Source: Gemmatimonadota bacterium (GTDB lineage: Bacteria; Latescibacterota; UBA2968; UBA8231). From it: a DNA stretch of 64,000 bases. Where the stretch lies: assembly GCA_018673255.1 (NCBI GenBank), contig JABHDC010000090.1:47910-111909 (forward strand), given 5' to 3'. The position numbers and the translations under genes are program-made. The notes under the pieces were generated by a model, which saw only the letters and a program-made list of their open reading frames with translations, was not told where the DNA came from and searched no databases. Positions 27,750 to 37,900 of this stretch are shown piece after piece (within the stretch, counting starts at the first letter, position 1; each line of letters begins with the position of its first letter).

Positions 27750-28471
27750 TCTGTTTCCTTCGCACGGGCAATATAGAGCCCGCGTCCCGTTTCATCCGAC
27801 GCCAGGCCCAGCGCATCGTAGTCGAGCAGGGCCAAACCCGCCTCATCCAATCCCTGTCGCATGTGCTCACTGGTGAACAAACCCACTTCGTGACGCTCCT
27901 GTCGATGGGTGACCCCTTCGCCTGGCGTACCGATCAGGTAGTGACAGTCGATGACCGAGATTCCTCCGTGACGTCGACCGTGGGCCATTCTGACGATGTG
28001 TGAGCCGTCACGTTCGTTGTGCAGATGCCGGATCGCATCATTGTGCCATCGCTCCGGCTCGACCCACGGCTCGATGATGACGACGCCACGTTGTGTCAGA
28101 TGCTCCCGACAACACCGCAGTGCCGAAACCAACCGACCGTAGGTCTGCGCATACCCGATCGAGCCGAACAGACACACGATGGCATCGTACATGCGGTCAA
28201 GGCGGAAGTCGCACATGTCCGCCTCGTAGTAATGTCCCCCGGGATTGCGTTGCCTGGCCCGCTCAAGGAAGCCGGTGTGCAGGTCGAGTCCATCCACTTC
28301 GTAGAACTGACTCAGGATCTCGTCGTGCGCCCCCGTCCCACAGCCCAGGTCCAGCACCTTCTGCAATCCGGGCTCAATACGCCACAGCCGATCGCGCAGA
28401 TGATGAGCCTCGCGTTCGTATCTCTTGTGCGAATGGAGAAGATCGTAGTGGTCGGCAGATAATTCGAACAA
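27746..28471 (-). CDS. SAM-dependent methyltransferase resembling dTDP-aminosugar N,N-dimethyltransferases
   Basis: A class I methyltransferase of about 241 residues. SAM motif I is VLDLGCGTGAHDEIL. The surrounding sequence, ADHYDLLHSHKRYEREAHHL, then YEADMCDFRLDRMYDAIVC, SIGYAQTYGRL and GVVIIEPWVEP, closely follows the DesVI/TylM1 family that N-dimethylates dTDP-aminosugars. No other deoxysugar genes are nearby, so the true acceptor is unknown. The start is uncertain: TTG at 28471 gives the family length; TTG at 28501 and an ATG near 28537 are in frame, but those reach into or beyond a strong terminator hairpin. It heads the operon to nadE and overlaps the lipoprotein start by 4 bp. Confidence 0.75.
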   Translation of the reverse strand: MFELSADHYDLLHSHKRYEREAHHLRDRLWRIEPGLQKVLDLGCGTGAHDEILSQFYEVDGLDLHTGFLERARQRNPGGHYYEADMCDFRLDRMYDAIVCLFGSIGYAQTYGRLVSALRCCREHLTQRGVVIIEPWVEPERWHNDAIRHLHNERDGSHIVRMAHGRRHGGISVIDCHYLIGTPGEGVTHRQERHEVGLFTSEHMRQGLDEAGLALLDYDALGLASDETGRGLYIARAKETE

Positions 28472-28493
28472 GGCGGTATACCCGAAATGGGGG

Positions 28494-28528
28494 AAATGCA
28501 AAAGGCCCGGGAACGATCCCGGGCCTTT
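28494..28528 (-). terminator. intrinsic terminator, 11-bp stem
   Basis: A perfect 11-bp GC-rich inverted repeat (AAAGGCCCGGG at 28501-28511 and its complement at 28518-28528) with a 6-nt loop. Read on the minus strand it is followed by TTTTGCATTT. It lies 238 bp downstream of lpdA and just upstream of the methyltransferase start. It could end the sucAB-lpd transcript, end a small RNA, or act as an attenuator for the methyltransferase operon. Confidence 0.82.
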
Positions 28529-28641
28529 CGATATCATCCGGCAAGCTTCATCGACAGCGGGCCCGCCTCGGCTAGCGATATGTGATGGTACCAATCGCCC
28601 CGCACCCGTTGTCGGCAGCACTCTATTGCAGTGCAACGGAC
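28500..28641 (-). ncRNA. candidate small RNA or structured leader
   Basis: A 142-nt stretch on the minus strand between a promoter-like pair and the terminator. It holds nested self-complementarity: CCGTT/AACGG (28635-28639 with 28606-28610) enclosing GCACT/AGTGC (28630-28634 with 28618-28622), a GCGAT/ATCGC pair further on, and the terminator stem at the 3' end. I recognised no known riboswitch, 6S, SRP or tmRNA consensus. It may be a free-standing sRNA or the 5' leader of the methyltransferase-nadE operon. Confidence 0.35.
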
Positions 28642-28647
28642 GCGTCC

Positions 28648-28676
28648 AAACTAGAGTCACCTGAGCTAGGCGTCAA
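28648..28676 (-). promoter_or_regulatory. candidate sigma-70-type promoter
   Basis: On the minus strand, TTGACG (28676-28671) and TAGTTT (28653-28648) are separated by exactly 17 bp. The -35 is a 5/6 match and the -10 only 3/6. It lies downstream of the lpdA stop and upstream of the structured region that ends in the terminator, so it could drive that RNA or the methyltransferase operon. Confidence 0.4.
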
Positions 28677-28766
28677 GGAGTTTTCTGTGTCTATTTCCCC
28701 TCTGTACGCTAGCGGATCTGCCACATTGTATGAGCTGTTGGTCGCACCGCCCTGCAACAGAACAAC

Positions 28767-30158
28767 CTACGTCACTGGCGCCACGTGAACGGCTGCCTCG
28801 CGCAGGACTTCGGATAGTGTCGGATGCGCGTGCATCGTGCGAGCCAGGTCCTCGGCACTGGCGGACAATTCGAGTGCCAGCACCGCTTCGGCAATCAGGT
28901 GGGACGCTTGTGGGCCGAAGATGTGCACACCGAGCAGACGATCCGTCTCTGCGTCGGCGACGATCTTTACGAAGCCATCGATTGTGTCCATCGCATGAGC
29001 CCGTGCATTGGCTCGGAAGAGCATCTTACCCACACGCACCGGCCCACGATCCGCGGCGTCCTGTTCGGTGAGTCCCACACTGGCGACCTCGGGGTGGATA
29101 TAGACGACGCCGGGCACGGCATCGTAGTTCACACTGGCGCCGCTGCCCGTCATGCGCTCCACGGCGACGACCGCTTCCGATTCGGCCTTGTGCGCCAGCA
29201 TCGGTCCCGGGGTCAGATCACCGATGGCGTAGATGCTCTCCACGTTGGTTCGGTAATCGGCATCGACCGGAACAAAGCCTCGCTCATCGCAGGTCACGCC
29301 GACCTCATCCAGGCCCAGCCCTGCCGCATAGGGGCGGCGCCCCACGGCAACCAGAACGTGATCGAAGGCCAGCTGCTTCTCCTCACCCCCATCGCGCGGC
29401 ACGAGCCTCAGGTGGATGCCATCTTCCTCGATACGTGCGCCGGCTGCCTGTGTCGCCAGATCGAAGGACAACCCCTGCCGCTTCAGCTGTCGATGCACCT
29501 GCGTGCGGATCTCTTCGTCCATACCGGGCAGCACGGAATCCGTAAACTCGATCACGTGCACCTGGGTCCCCAGGCGTGACCAGACGGAACCCAGTTCCAG
29601 ACCGATGGCCCCGGCACCAACGACGGCCAGTCGTTCGGGCACTGCCGGCAGGGACAGGGCCTCGGTCGAACTGAGAATTCTGCGTCCGTCGAAGGGCAGA
29701 TCCGGCAACTCGACGGGAATGCTCCCCGTCGCCAGCAACAATCGCCGACCACTCAGCACCTGGGCACCGCTCTCCGATTCGACGCGAACTGTCGTTGGTG
29801 AGGCAACGCGGGCCGTGCCTTCGACGAAGTCGACCTTGTGGCTCTTGAACAGTCCCTGGATGCCCTTCGTCATGGTGTCGACGATTCGCTGCTTGCGAGA
29901 CATCATCGCTGCCAGATCGAGACGGACCGAATCCACACCGATCCCGTGATCGTCGAGACCGCTCTGCAATTCGTGATATCGATGACTCGACTCGAGCAGG
30001 GCCTTGCTTGGAATACAGCCGGCCTGCAGGCAGGTGCCCCCGATCCATCCTTTGTCGATACATGCAACGCGCATGCCCAGTTCGGCTGCACGAATGGCCG
30101 CCACATATCCACCGGGGCCGGCACCGATCACGATCAGGTCATACATCGTTTCGCTCAC
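28767..30158 (-). CDS. lpdA: dihydrolipoyl dehydrogenase (E3)
   Basis: A 463-residue FAD flavoprotein that reoxidises dihydrolipoamide in 2-oxoacid dehydrogenase complexes using NAD+. The FAD-binding motif IGAGPGGYVAAIRAAELG is at residues 11-28, the redox-active pair is in GGTCLQAGCIPSKALL, the NAD site is VVGAGAIGLELGSVWSRLG, the second FAD segment is IYAIGDLTPGPMLAHKAESE, and the catalytic His-Glu pair is in HAHPTLSEVLREA near the C-terminus. The GTG start follows GAGGGG, 7 bp after sucB. It is the third gene of sucA-sucB-lpdA, so it probably serves 2-oxoglutarate dehydrogenase and any other such complex in the cell. Confidence 0.96.
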   Translation of the reverse strand: MSETMYDLIVIGAGPGGYVAAIRAAELGMRVACIDKGWIGGTCLQAGCIPSKALLESSHRYHELQSGLDDHGIGVDSVRLDLAAMMSRKQRIVDTMTKGIQGLFKSHKVDFVEGTARVASPTTVRVESESGAQVLSGRRLLLATGSIPVELPDLPFDGRRILSSTEALSLPAVPERLAVVGAGAIGLELGSVWSRLGTQVHVIEFTDSVLPGMDEEIRTQVHRQLKRQGLSFDLATQAAGARIEEDGIHLRLVPRDGGEEKQLAFDHVLVAVGRRPYAAGLGLDEVGVTCDERGFVPVDADYRTNVESIYAIGDLTPGPMLAHKAESEAVVAVERMTGSGASVNYDAVPGVVYIHPEVASVGLTEQDAADRGPVRVGKMLFRANARAHAMDTIDGFVKIVADAETDRLLGVHIFGPQASHLIAEAVLALELSASAEDLARTMHAHPTLSEVLREAAVHVAPVT

Positions 30159-30165
30159 GATCCCC

Positions 30166-31581
30166 TCAGATCTCCAGCATCAGCCGGGCCGGATCCTCGA
30201 GCAGCTCTTTAAGGCGCACAAGGAATCGCACCGACTGCTGACCGTCGACGAGACGATGATCATAGGTGAGGGCCGTATACATCATGGGCCGGATTACGAC
30301 GTCACCGTCTACTGCGATGGGACGGTCCTTGATGGCATGCATGCCGAGAATACCACTTTGCGGTGGTGTCAGGATCGGCGTAGACATCATGGATCCGAAG
30401 ATGCCGCCATTGGTAATCGAGAAGGTGCCGCCACTCAACTCATCCAGGGCGAGCTTGTTGTCTCGAGCGGCAAGGGCGAGGCGCTTGATCTCGGACTCAA
30501 TCTGCGCCATCGACATCTGGTCGATGTTACGCAGGATGGGAACCAGCAGTCCGCGTTCAGTCGAAACGGCAATGCCGAGATTCACGTAGTCGTGGTAGAC
30601 GATGTCATCTTCTTCAACCGAAGCATTGACCGCCGGGATCTCCTGCAGGGCGATCACGACAGCGCGGGAGAAGAAGGACATCAGTCCCAGCGATACACCG
30701 TACTTGGCCTGAAAGGCTTCCTTGTGCCGCTTGCGCACGGACATTACCTGCGACAGATCGACCTCATTGAAGGTCGTCAGCATGGCCGCCGTCCGTTGCG
30801 CCTCCACCAGCCGGCTTGCCACCCGCTTGCGCAACCGCGACATCGGCTCACGCCGCACACCACCGGACTCTGACGCGACAGCGGGTCTGGGCACGGGTGC
30901 ACTTGGTGCCGGTGTTACAGGTGCCGGAGCGGCCTGGGCCGGAGTCGTCTGGGCTGGCAGAGGTGCGGTTGGTTGAGGTGGAGTTGGCGCGATGGCAGCC
31001 TCCCTGTCGCGCTCGTCACGCTCCCGTTCCTTCAGATAGGCCGTGATATCCTGCTTGATCAGACGACCGGAACGTCCCGTGCCCATGATCTGACCCGGGT
31101 CCAGGTCATTCTCCTCAACCAGGCGACGCACGGCCGGACTCAAGCCATCCAGGTCTGCAGCCTCCGTCGATGAGGGCGCCTCAACCGGTGCCACATCGCT
31201 TGCCGAGGGAATCGCTGCCGGCGTGGAATCCTGAGGAAGTGACTCGGGCGCAGGCTCCGGGGTCTGAGGGGTCGACGTCGGTTCGACTGGAGTCTGGGCT
31301 TCAGGCGACGCTGTCGGCTCGGGATCTGCAGAGGCTGTGGGTGTGCCCTCTTCGTCGATACGTGCGAGCAACTGGCCCACACTGAGCGTATCGTCGATCT
31401 GCCTCAGCTGCTGCAGTGTGCCGGAAGCGGGCGCCGGCAGATCGACATTGGCCTTATCGGTTTCCAGAACACAGATCGGCTCGTCCTTTTCGACGAACTC
31501 CCCTTCCGACTTCAGCCATTCGAGGACCGTAACCTCGCTGACAGATTCCCCCATCTCGGGAACATCGACGTCGATGACCAT
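30166..31581 (-). CDS. sucB: dihydrolipoyllysine-residue succinyltransferase (E2o)
   Basis: A 471-residue E2 component of 2-oxoglutarate dehydrogenase. One lipoyl domain covers residues 1-80 with the lipoylated lysine in [14 protein letters not shown] Pro/Glu/Ala-rich linker follows, then a peripheral-subunit-binding domain ([30 protein letters not shown]). A second Pro/Ala linker precedes the acyltransferase core, which ends with the active-site motif in [13 protein letters not shown] and a short LMLEI tail. It is longer than E. coli SucB because of the linkers. The ATG at 31581 is chosen because the lipoyl domain starts there; codons upstream overlap sucA. Confidence 0.95.
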   Translation of the reverse strand: MVIDVDVPEMGESVSEVTVLEWLKSEGEFVEKDEPICVLETDKANVDLPAPASGTLQQLRQIDDTLSVGQLLARIDEEGTPTASADPEPTASPEAQTPVEPTSTPQTPEPAPESLPQDSTPAAIPSASDVAPVEAPSSTEAADLDGLSPAVRRLVEENDLDPGQIMGTGRSGRLIKQDITAYLKERERDERDREAAIAPTPPQPTAPLPAQTTPAQAAPAPVTPAPSAPVPRPAVASESGGVRREPMSRLRKRVASRLVEAQRTAAMLTTFNEVDLSQVMSVRKRHKEAFQAKYGVSLGLMSFFSRAVVIALQEIPAVNASVEEDDIVYHDYVNLGIAVSTERGLLVPILRNIDQMSMAQIESEIKRLALAARDNKLALDELSGGTFSITNGGIFGSMMSTPILTPPQSGILGMHAIKDRPIAVDGDVVIRPMMYTALTYDHRLVDGQQSVRFLVRLKELLEDPARLMLEI

Positions 31582-31651
31582 CTTGCCTGTCTCGTTTCGT
31601 GGAACGGTTTTGTCGTATCGCGGTGGTAGTGCCAGTTGCCGTACCGGTAGA

Positions 31652-34585
31652 TCAGGTGCCGCTACTGCCGCCCTGACCGTCGGCCTGTCGATTTCGGTGC
31701 GTGTCCTCGAGTCGTAATTCCCGATTGTCGACATCCAGGGCCTGATCGACAATCTCGGTCTGCTCTGCCAGATGTTGCCGGGCGTCACCGACGGCGGGAC
31801 TGGCCGCCTCGTCGCGGCCGACGTATCTCAGATCCACCTCGGGCGGCAGCAACTCGTCGAGCAGGGGCTGGATGAAGTACCACGCCCCCATGTTGAGCGC
31901 CTCCTCCTGCACCCACAGGAATTCCTCAGCCTGTGGATAACGCGCGATCGCTTCCCTCAACTCATGCTCCGGGAAGGGGTAGAGCTGCTCGATTCGCACC
32001 AGAGCGACCTGGGACAGGCCACGCTCTTCACGCGAGGCAAACAGGTCGTAGTAGATCTTCCCCGTGCACAGAATCACGCGGCGCACCGTCTCCGGTTCAG
32101 CCATCGTCGCATCATCGATGACATTCTGGAACCCACCCTTCGCAAAATCCGCGATCGGCGAAACGCACAACGGATGGCGCAGCAGACTCTTGGGTGTCAT
32201 GACGATGAGAGGTTTGCGGAAGTTGCGGTGGATCTGTCGTCGCAGGACGTGGAAAATCTGCGCCGGTGTCGTCGGATAGGCGACCTGCATGTTCCCCTTC
32301 GCACACAGCTGCAGGAAACGCTCCAGCCGAGCGCTGGAATGCTCCGGCCCCATGCCTTCATAGCCGTGGGGCAGCAACATGACCAGACCGCACATGCGAT
32401 GCCACTTGGCTTCGGCGCTGGAGATATACTGATCGATGACGAGTTGGGCCCCGTTGGCAAAGTCACCGAATTGTGCTTCCCACATGACCAGGCGACGGGG
32501 ATCAGCTGAGGCGATCCCATACTCGAAGCCCAGAACGGCCAGTTCGGAGAGCATCGTATTGAGACAGACGAACTCGCCCTGCCCGTATCCGAGGTGGGCG
32601 AGGGGCGAATAACTCTCACCCGATTTCACATCGTGCCAGACGGCGTGGCGGTGTGCGAAGGTGCCGCGCTGGGCATCCTGCCCGGCCAGACGCACCGGCA
32701 GGTGCTCCAGCAGCAGCGAGCCGAAGGCGAGCATTTCAGCGCAGCCCCAGTCCACATCGCGCGTGCCGGCGATCATTTCCTGCCGCTGCTTGTTGATCCG
32801 TTGCACCGTGCGATGTGCCGTAAACTCGGGCGGCGGCGTCGTCACGACCTTTGAGATACGCTCCAGCGTCTTCATCGGCACAGACGTATCGGAGGCCCAG
32901 TCATGCCCGGCCCACGACATCCCCTGCCAGACGCCACCAAAGGTGTTGGTCCGGGGCTTGACCCTGAGACGCTTCGCCTTCTCCTGGCTGCGTTCAAGGG
33001 TGGCGCGTACATCGGCCCGCATTTCATCGACTTCTTCTTCACTGATGACGCCACTGGCGATCAATTCACGCGAATAGATCTGTGACACCGTCGGATGATC
33101 GTCGATCTGCTGGTACATCAGTGGCGATGTCACAGAAGGATCATCCGCCTCGTTGTGACCGTAGCGCCGGTAACACTTGAGATCGATCAGGACATCCCGC
33201 TGAAATTCCTGACGGAATTCGATGGCCAGTCGCGCCGCGTGGATCACCTGCTCGGGATCATCGGCATTGACGTGGAAGACGGGGGCCTGAATCTGACGCG
33301 CAATATCGGTCGGATACGCAGTGAAACGCGTCTCTTCAGGGCGCGCCGTGTAACCGAGCTGGTTGTCGATGATGACGTGGATCGTGCCACCATTCCAGTA
33401 GCCTTCCAGCTGGGACAGATTCAGCGTCTCGGCGACGGTGCCCTGACCGGTGAACGCAGCCTCACCATGGACCTGGATGGGGACGACCCGATTGCGCTTG
33501 TGATCGTGGAGGTTGTCCTGCTTGGCCAGCACGATCCCTTCGATGATCGGGTTGACCAACTCCAGATGACTCGGATTCGGGCTCAGGGACAGGTGCATGC
33601 GGCCACCGCCTCGGGTCACGAAATCGTACGAGTAGCCCTGGTGATATTTCACGTCACCCTCGTCTTCAGCCCCATCGCCCCTCGTCGCCCCTTCGAATTC
33701 GGACAGGATGACTTCGTAGGGTTTGTGCATCAGGTGGGCCAGGACATTGAGCCGGCCCCTGTGGGCCATACCGACGACCATCTCCTCCACACCGAGCGTA
33801 CTGCCGCGCTCGACGAGGGCATCCATCAGCGGCAACAGGGCGTCGCCCCCTTCGATGGAGAAGCGTTTCTGCCCGATGTAGCGCGTGTGAAGGAACTGCT
33901 CGAAGGCTTCGGTCTCGATCAGCAGAAACAGCAGGCGCTGGCGCTCTTCCGGCGAGAAGGTGAGGCGGCCCAGATTGGGTTCGACTCGCTCCTCAAGCCA
34001 AGTCTGCTGCTCTTTTTCGGCCGTCGACATCGTATCCAGACCGAGGGTGCCACAATAGGTCCGACGCAGATTGTCGAGAAGATCTCGCAACGATCCATCG
34101 GTCTTGTTGCGAAACGTGCCAAAGCCGACGCCCTTGTCGAGATCCTCATCCGACAGGCCGAACTCCGATAACTCCAGGAGGGGATGGCTGTCACGATTTT
34201 TGCCGAGAGGATCCAGCTGGGCGATGTAGTGGCCGCGATGCCGATAGGCACGCACGACGGCAACGACACCCTTGTCGGTACGCTCGCGCTTGCGGCGCTC
34301 GGGACCGGTATGCGCAGGCTCTTCGGTGGCCGCTGGCTCGGGCGGCACTGAGACGTGTGGAACCGCAGTAGGCGGCGCCTGAGCAACGGGCGCAGCCGTT
34401 GGCGGTACCGATGCTCGTGTGGAAGCCTCGGCGTCCCCTTCTTCCTCGCTCAGCTGGAAGCCGTAGTCGAAACCACGGAAGAAGGTGACCCACTCGGGAT
34501 CGACAGAGCTGGGATCGGTGCAATACTGCTCGTAGAGCGCCTCGATGTAGTCTCGATTTGCGCTGGAGAGATCACTGGGACGCAT
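31652..34585 (-). CDS. sucA: 2-oxoglutarate dehydrogenase E1 component
   Basis: A 977-residue thiamine-diphosphate enzyme that decarboxylates 2-oxoglutarate in the TCA cycle. The N-terminus has the E2-binding segment [20 protein letters not shown] typical of SucA, followed by an Ala/Pro/Val-rich linker at about 50-95. Core motifs include [15 protein letters not shown], the ThDP-binding [39 protein letters not shown], and the C-terminal [21 protein letters not shown]. The ATG at 34585 gives the normal N-terminus; 20 further codons upstream lack support. It is transcribed first in sucA-sucB-lpdA, 70 bp ahead of sucB. Confidence 0.97.
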   Translation of the reverse strand: MRPSDLSSANRDYIEALYEQYCTDPSSVDPEWVTFFRGFDYGFQLSEEEGDAEASTRASVPPTAAPVAQAPPTAVPHVSVPPEPAATEEPAHTGPERRKRERTDKGVVAVVRAYRHRGHYIAQLDPLGKNRDSHPLLELSEFGLSDEDLDKGVGFGTFRNKTDGSLRDLLDNLRRTYCGTLGLDTMSTAEKEQQTWLEERVEPNLGRLTFSPEERQRLLFLLIETEAFEQFLHTRYIGQKRFSIEGGDALLPLMDALVERGSTLGVEEMVVGMAHRGRLNVLAHLMHKPYEVILSEFEGATRGDGAEDEGDVKYHQGYSYDFVTRGGGRMHLSLSPNPSHLELVNPIIEGIVLAKQDNLHDHKRNRVVPIQVHGEAAFTGQGTVAETLNLSQLEGYWNGGTIHVIIDNQLGYTARPEETRFTAYPTDIARQIQAPVFHVNADDPEQVIHAARLAIEFRQEFQRDVLIDLKCYRRYGHNEADDPSVTSPLMYQQIDDHPTVSQIYSRELIASGVISEEEVDEMRADVRATLERSQEKAKRLRVKPRTNTFGGVWQGMSWAGHDWASDTSVPMKTLERISKVVTTPPPEFTAHRTVQRINKQRQEMIAGTRDVDWGCAEMLAFGSLLLEHLPVRLAGQDAQRGTFAHRHAVWHDVKSGESYSPLAHLGYGQGEFVCLNTMLSELAVLGFEYGIASADPRRLVMWEAQFGDFANGAQLVIDQYISSAEAKWHRMCGLVMLLPHGYEGMGPEHSSARLERFLQLCAKGNMQVAYPTTPAQIFHVLRRQIHRNFRKPLIVMTPKSLLRHPLCVSPIADFAKGGFQNVIDDATMAEPETVRRVILCTGKIYYDLFASREERGLSQVALVRIEQLYPFPEHELREAIARYPQAEEFLWVQEEALNMGAWYFIQPLLDELLPPEVDLRYVGRDEAASPAVGDARQHLAEQTEIVDQALDVDNRELRLEDTHRNRQADGQGGSSGT

Positions 34586-34919
34586 GGCGCCACCCGGGTT
34601 GGGACGTAGGAGAGATGATCGAAATAGCGGCTGGTGCCAGACCATTTGCCGACATGGACACCAATCTATACACGGGCCACGTCAGATCGTCGGTCAACCT
34701 GAAATACGGGGTGGATCGGCACGGGGATCCAACGGAACAGGAGTGCCACACCGCCGGCCGGAGGAATGCTCCTAACTTCAGGTGAGCGTAGAACATACAT
34801 GTCCATCAGATGTTGGTAAAGCAGATTCACCCGCTGCGCTTGAAGGGATCGATCATCGCCTCTACGTTCTGTGTCTCCCCCTGCTCGATCACACATTCCT
34901 CCCCATGGGCGAGTCCTGG
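34586..34919 (+). other. intergenic region between divergent sucA and purL
   Basis: 334 bp with no supported gene. It must hold promoters for both directions. On the minus strand TTGACC (34697-34692) and TATAGA (34671-34666) stand 20 bp apart, too far for a confident sigma-70 promoter. A GTG at 34782 is in frame with purL but would add 46 residues without family support. A short hairpin, GGAG-N5-CTCC, occurs near 34761-34773. I see nothing else. Confidence 0.5.
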
Positions 34920-37900
34920 ATGCCGCTGCTGAGTTTCGCTGGTCCCGACGCCCTGTCGGCCTTCCGCCTCGAGGCCCTGTACGCGCGCTGTCGCGCTCGG
35001 GTCTCCAGTATCGATGGCCTGACAGCACACTACGTCTATCTCGTGCACGTGGCCTCAGTCGAGGGTGATTCAGTCGACGATACACTGATATCCCGTCTCG
35101 AATCGATTCTGGGCGCACCCTATCAGCCACTCTCACCCGACGCGGCCCGCCTGCTGGTGACACCTCGTCCGGGGACGACCTCTCCCTGGTCGACAAAGGC
35201 AACTGACATCCTGCGCAATTGCCGGTTGGATGAGGTCGAGCGTGTCGAGCGCGCCACGGTATATCATTTCACCGGCGATCGTCTCGACACAGGATCTCTG
35301 TCGTCGCTGGCCGACCTGCTCCACGACCGCATGACGCAGGCGATCATCGACGAACCTGAGGTGCTGTTCCACCATGTGGAGCCGCGCCGATTGCAGACCA
35401 TCCCCGTCAGTGCCCAGGGTCGCGCTGCCCTGGAGAGGGCGAATCGGGACATGGGACTGGCTCTGGCCGATGATGAGGTCGACTACCTCTTCGAAGCGTA
35501 TGCGACGCAGTTGCAGCGGGATCCGACGGACGTCGAACTGGTGATGTTCGCCAACGTCAATTCCGAACACTGTCGTCACAAGATCTTCAACGCCGACTGG
35601 GTCATCGACGGCACGGCACGCGAGCATTCGCTGTTTGGCATGATCCGCAACACCCACGCGGCCCATCCCGAGCACACGGTGATCGCCTATTCGGACAACT
35701 CCGGCGTCATCGCCGGCCATGCAGCCGAGGTCTTCCGGCCGGATGGTGAAGGTTTCTCTTACCACTTCCGCGAACAAGCAACGCACATCATCTGCAAGGT
35801 CGAGACCCACAACCACCCCACGGCGATCTCGCCATTTCCCGGCGCCTCTACCGGTGTCGGCGGTGAGATCCGCGACGAAGGTGCCACCGGCCGCGGCGCC
35901 CACTCGCAGGCGGGTCTGTGTGCGTTTTATGTGTCTCACCTGCGCCTGCCGGAGGCCCTGCAGCCCTGGGAAACCCCCGTCGCCGACCACCCCACGCGCC
36001 TGGCAACTCCACTGGAGATCATGACCGAAGCCCCTCTGGGTGGGGCAGGTTTTGGCAATGAATTTGGCCGCCCGAATCTGCTGGGGGTCTTTCGCACCTT
36101 CGAGCAGATCGTGGATGGCAACCATCGCGGCTATCACAAGCCGATCATGGTGGCCGGTGGCGCCGGGCTCATCGATGCGGAACTGGTCGACAAGCAGGCA
36201 CCCCGTCCGGGAGATGCGGTGATCCAGATCGGTGGTCCCGCCATGCTGATCGGACTCGGTGGCGGCTACGCCTCTTCCATGGACACAGGAAGCAATCTGG
36301 CGGAGCTCGATTTCGCCTCCGTACAGCGGGAAAATCCTGAGATGGAGCGTCGCTGCCAGGAACTGATCAGTCGGTGTGTCGAACAGGGACCGAACAACCC
36401 GATTCGCTCGATCCATGACGTGGGCGCCGGGGGCCTGTCGAATGCCTGCCCGGAACTGGTGGAGGATGCAGGCGCCATTTTCGACCTGCGCGCCGTGCAC
36501 AATGACGAACCGGGCATGAGCCCCATGGAGATCTGGAGCAACGAGGCGCAGGAGCGCTACGTCCTCATTGTCAGCGCCGATGATCTGCCCCGCTTCGAGC
36601 AGATGGCCACACGCGAACGCTGTCTCTACGCCTTGGTCGGCACCGTGACCGACGATGGCAGAATGACGCTGAGAGACAGCCTCCTGGACGGTCCCGAGCC
36701 CGTGGAGGATCTGCCCCTCGACGTCATCCTCGGCAAACCACCAAAGATGCTGCGAGATGTGCAGACCCCGGAGCCGGCAGATCTGCCTGTCGACCGTAGC
36801 GATATCGATATAGCCGACGCCATCGACCGGGTCCTGCGATTCCCAGCCGTCGCCGACAAGTCATTCCTCATCACCATCACGGACCGCACCGTGACCGGTC
36901 AGGTCGCGCGGGATCAGATGGTCGGCCCGTGGCAGATTCCGGTGGCCGATGCCGCCGTCATGACCACGGGATTTCGTGCCACCACCGGGTCAGCCATGGC
37001 CATGGGTGAACGAACCCCCGTAGCGGTCACGGATGGACCGGCCAGCGGCCGTCTGGCGATCGCTGAGTCTGTCACCAATCTCGCCGGTGTCCCCATCGGC
37101 GAGATCGAGAGGATCAAGCTGTCGGCCAACTGGATGTGCGCCTGTGGCGAAGATGCCGAGGATGTGACTCTGTTCAATACGGTCGAAGCGGTGGGCATGG
37201 ATTTCTGCCCTGAACTGGGTGTCTCGATCCCGGTCGGCAAGGACTCCCTCTCCATGCGAACCCTGTGGGAGGATGGGCAGGGCCGTCCTCATACGGTGAC
37301 GGCACCGATGAGTCTGGTCGTCTCCGCCTTCGCAGCCGTCACGGATGTCCGGGATGTGGTCACCCCGGAGCTCAAGCCCGAAGCTGGAACCCAGCTCCTG
37401 TTGATCGACCTGGGGCGCGGCAGAAATCGACTGGGGGCTTCCTGCCTGGATCAGGTTTTCGAGCGCCATGGCAGCGATGTACCCGACGTGGAAGCAGCCG
37501 ATGTCCGCAATCTCTTCGCTCTCGTACAGACACTTCTGCATGAAGGTCATCTGCTGGCGTGTCACGATCGATCAGATGGCGGCTTGCTGACGACGATCAC
37601 AGAGATGGCCTTCGCCGGACGGCAGGGCGTGGAGATCCATCTGTCATCGGACGATCCCCTGGCTGAGTTGTTCGCCGAAGAGATCGGTGTGGTCCTGCAG
37701 ATCCGAGACGAAGCGAGTAATGCCATCGACACCATCATTGCCAAGCATGGCCTGACGGATCTCTGTCGTCGTGTGGCCAGAGTCGATGGCAGTCTGGATG
37801 CGCTGCAGATCAACGACGCCGAAGGCCGGCAGATCTACCACCGGAGTCTGGCAGATCTGCAGCGCGCCTGGTCTGAACTGACGTGGCACATGCAGTCGCG

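Noticed and set aside
34782..34919. N-terminal extension of PurL from a GTG at 34782
   Set aside because: The family N-terminus begins at the ATG at 34920 and gives exactly the E. coli length; the extension is not similar to PurL.
35133..36500. A 455-codon open frame on the minus strand opposite purL
   Set aside because: Its translation has no recognisable motif, and purL on the other strand is a strong full-length match. Long antisense frames are expected from GC-rich third positions.
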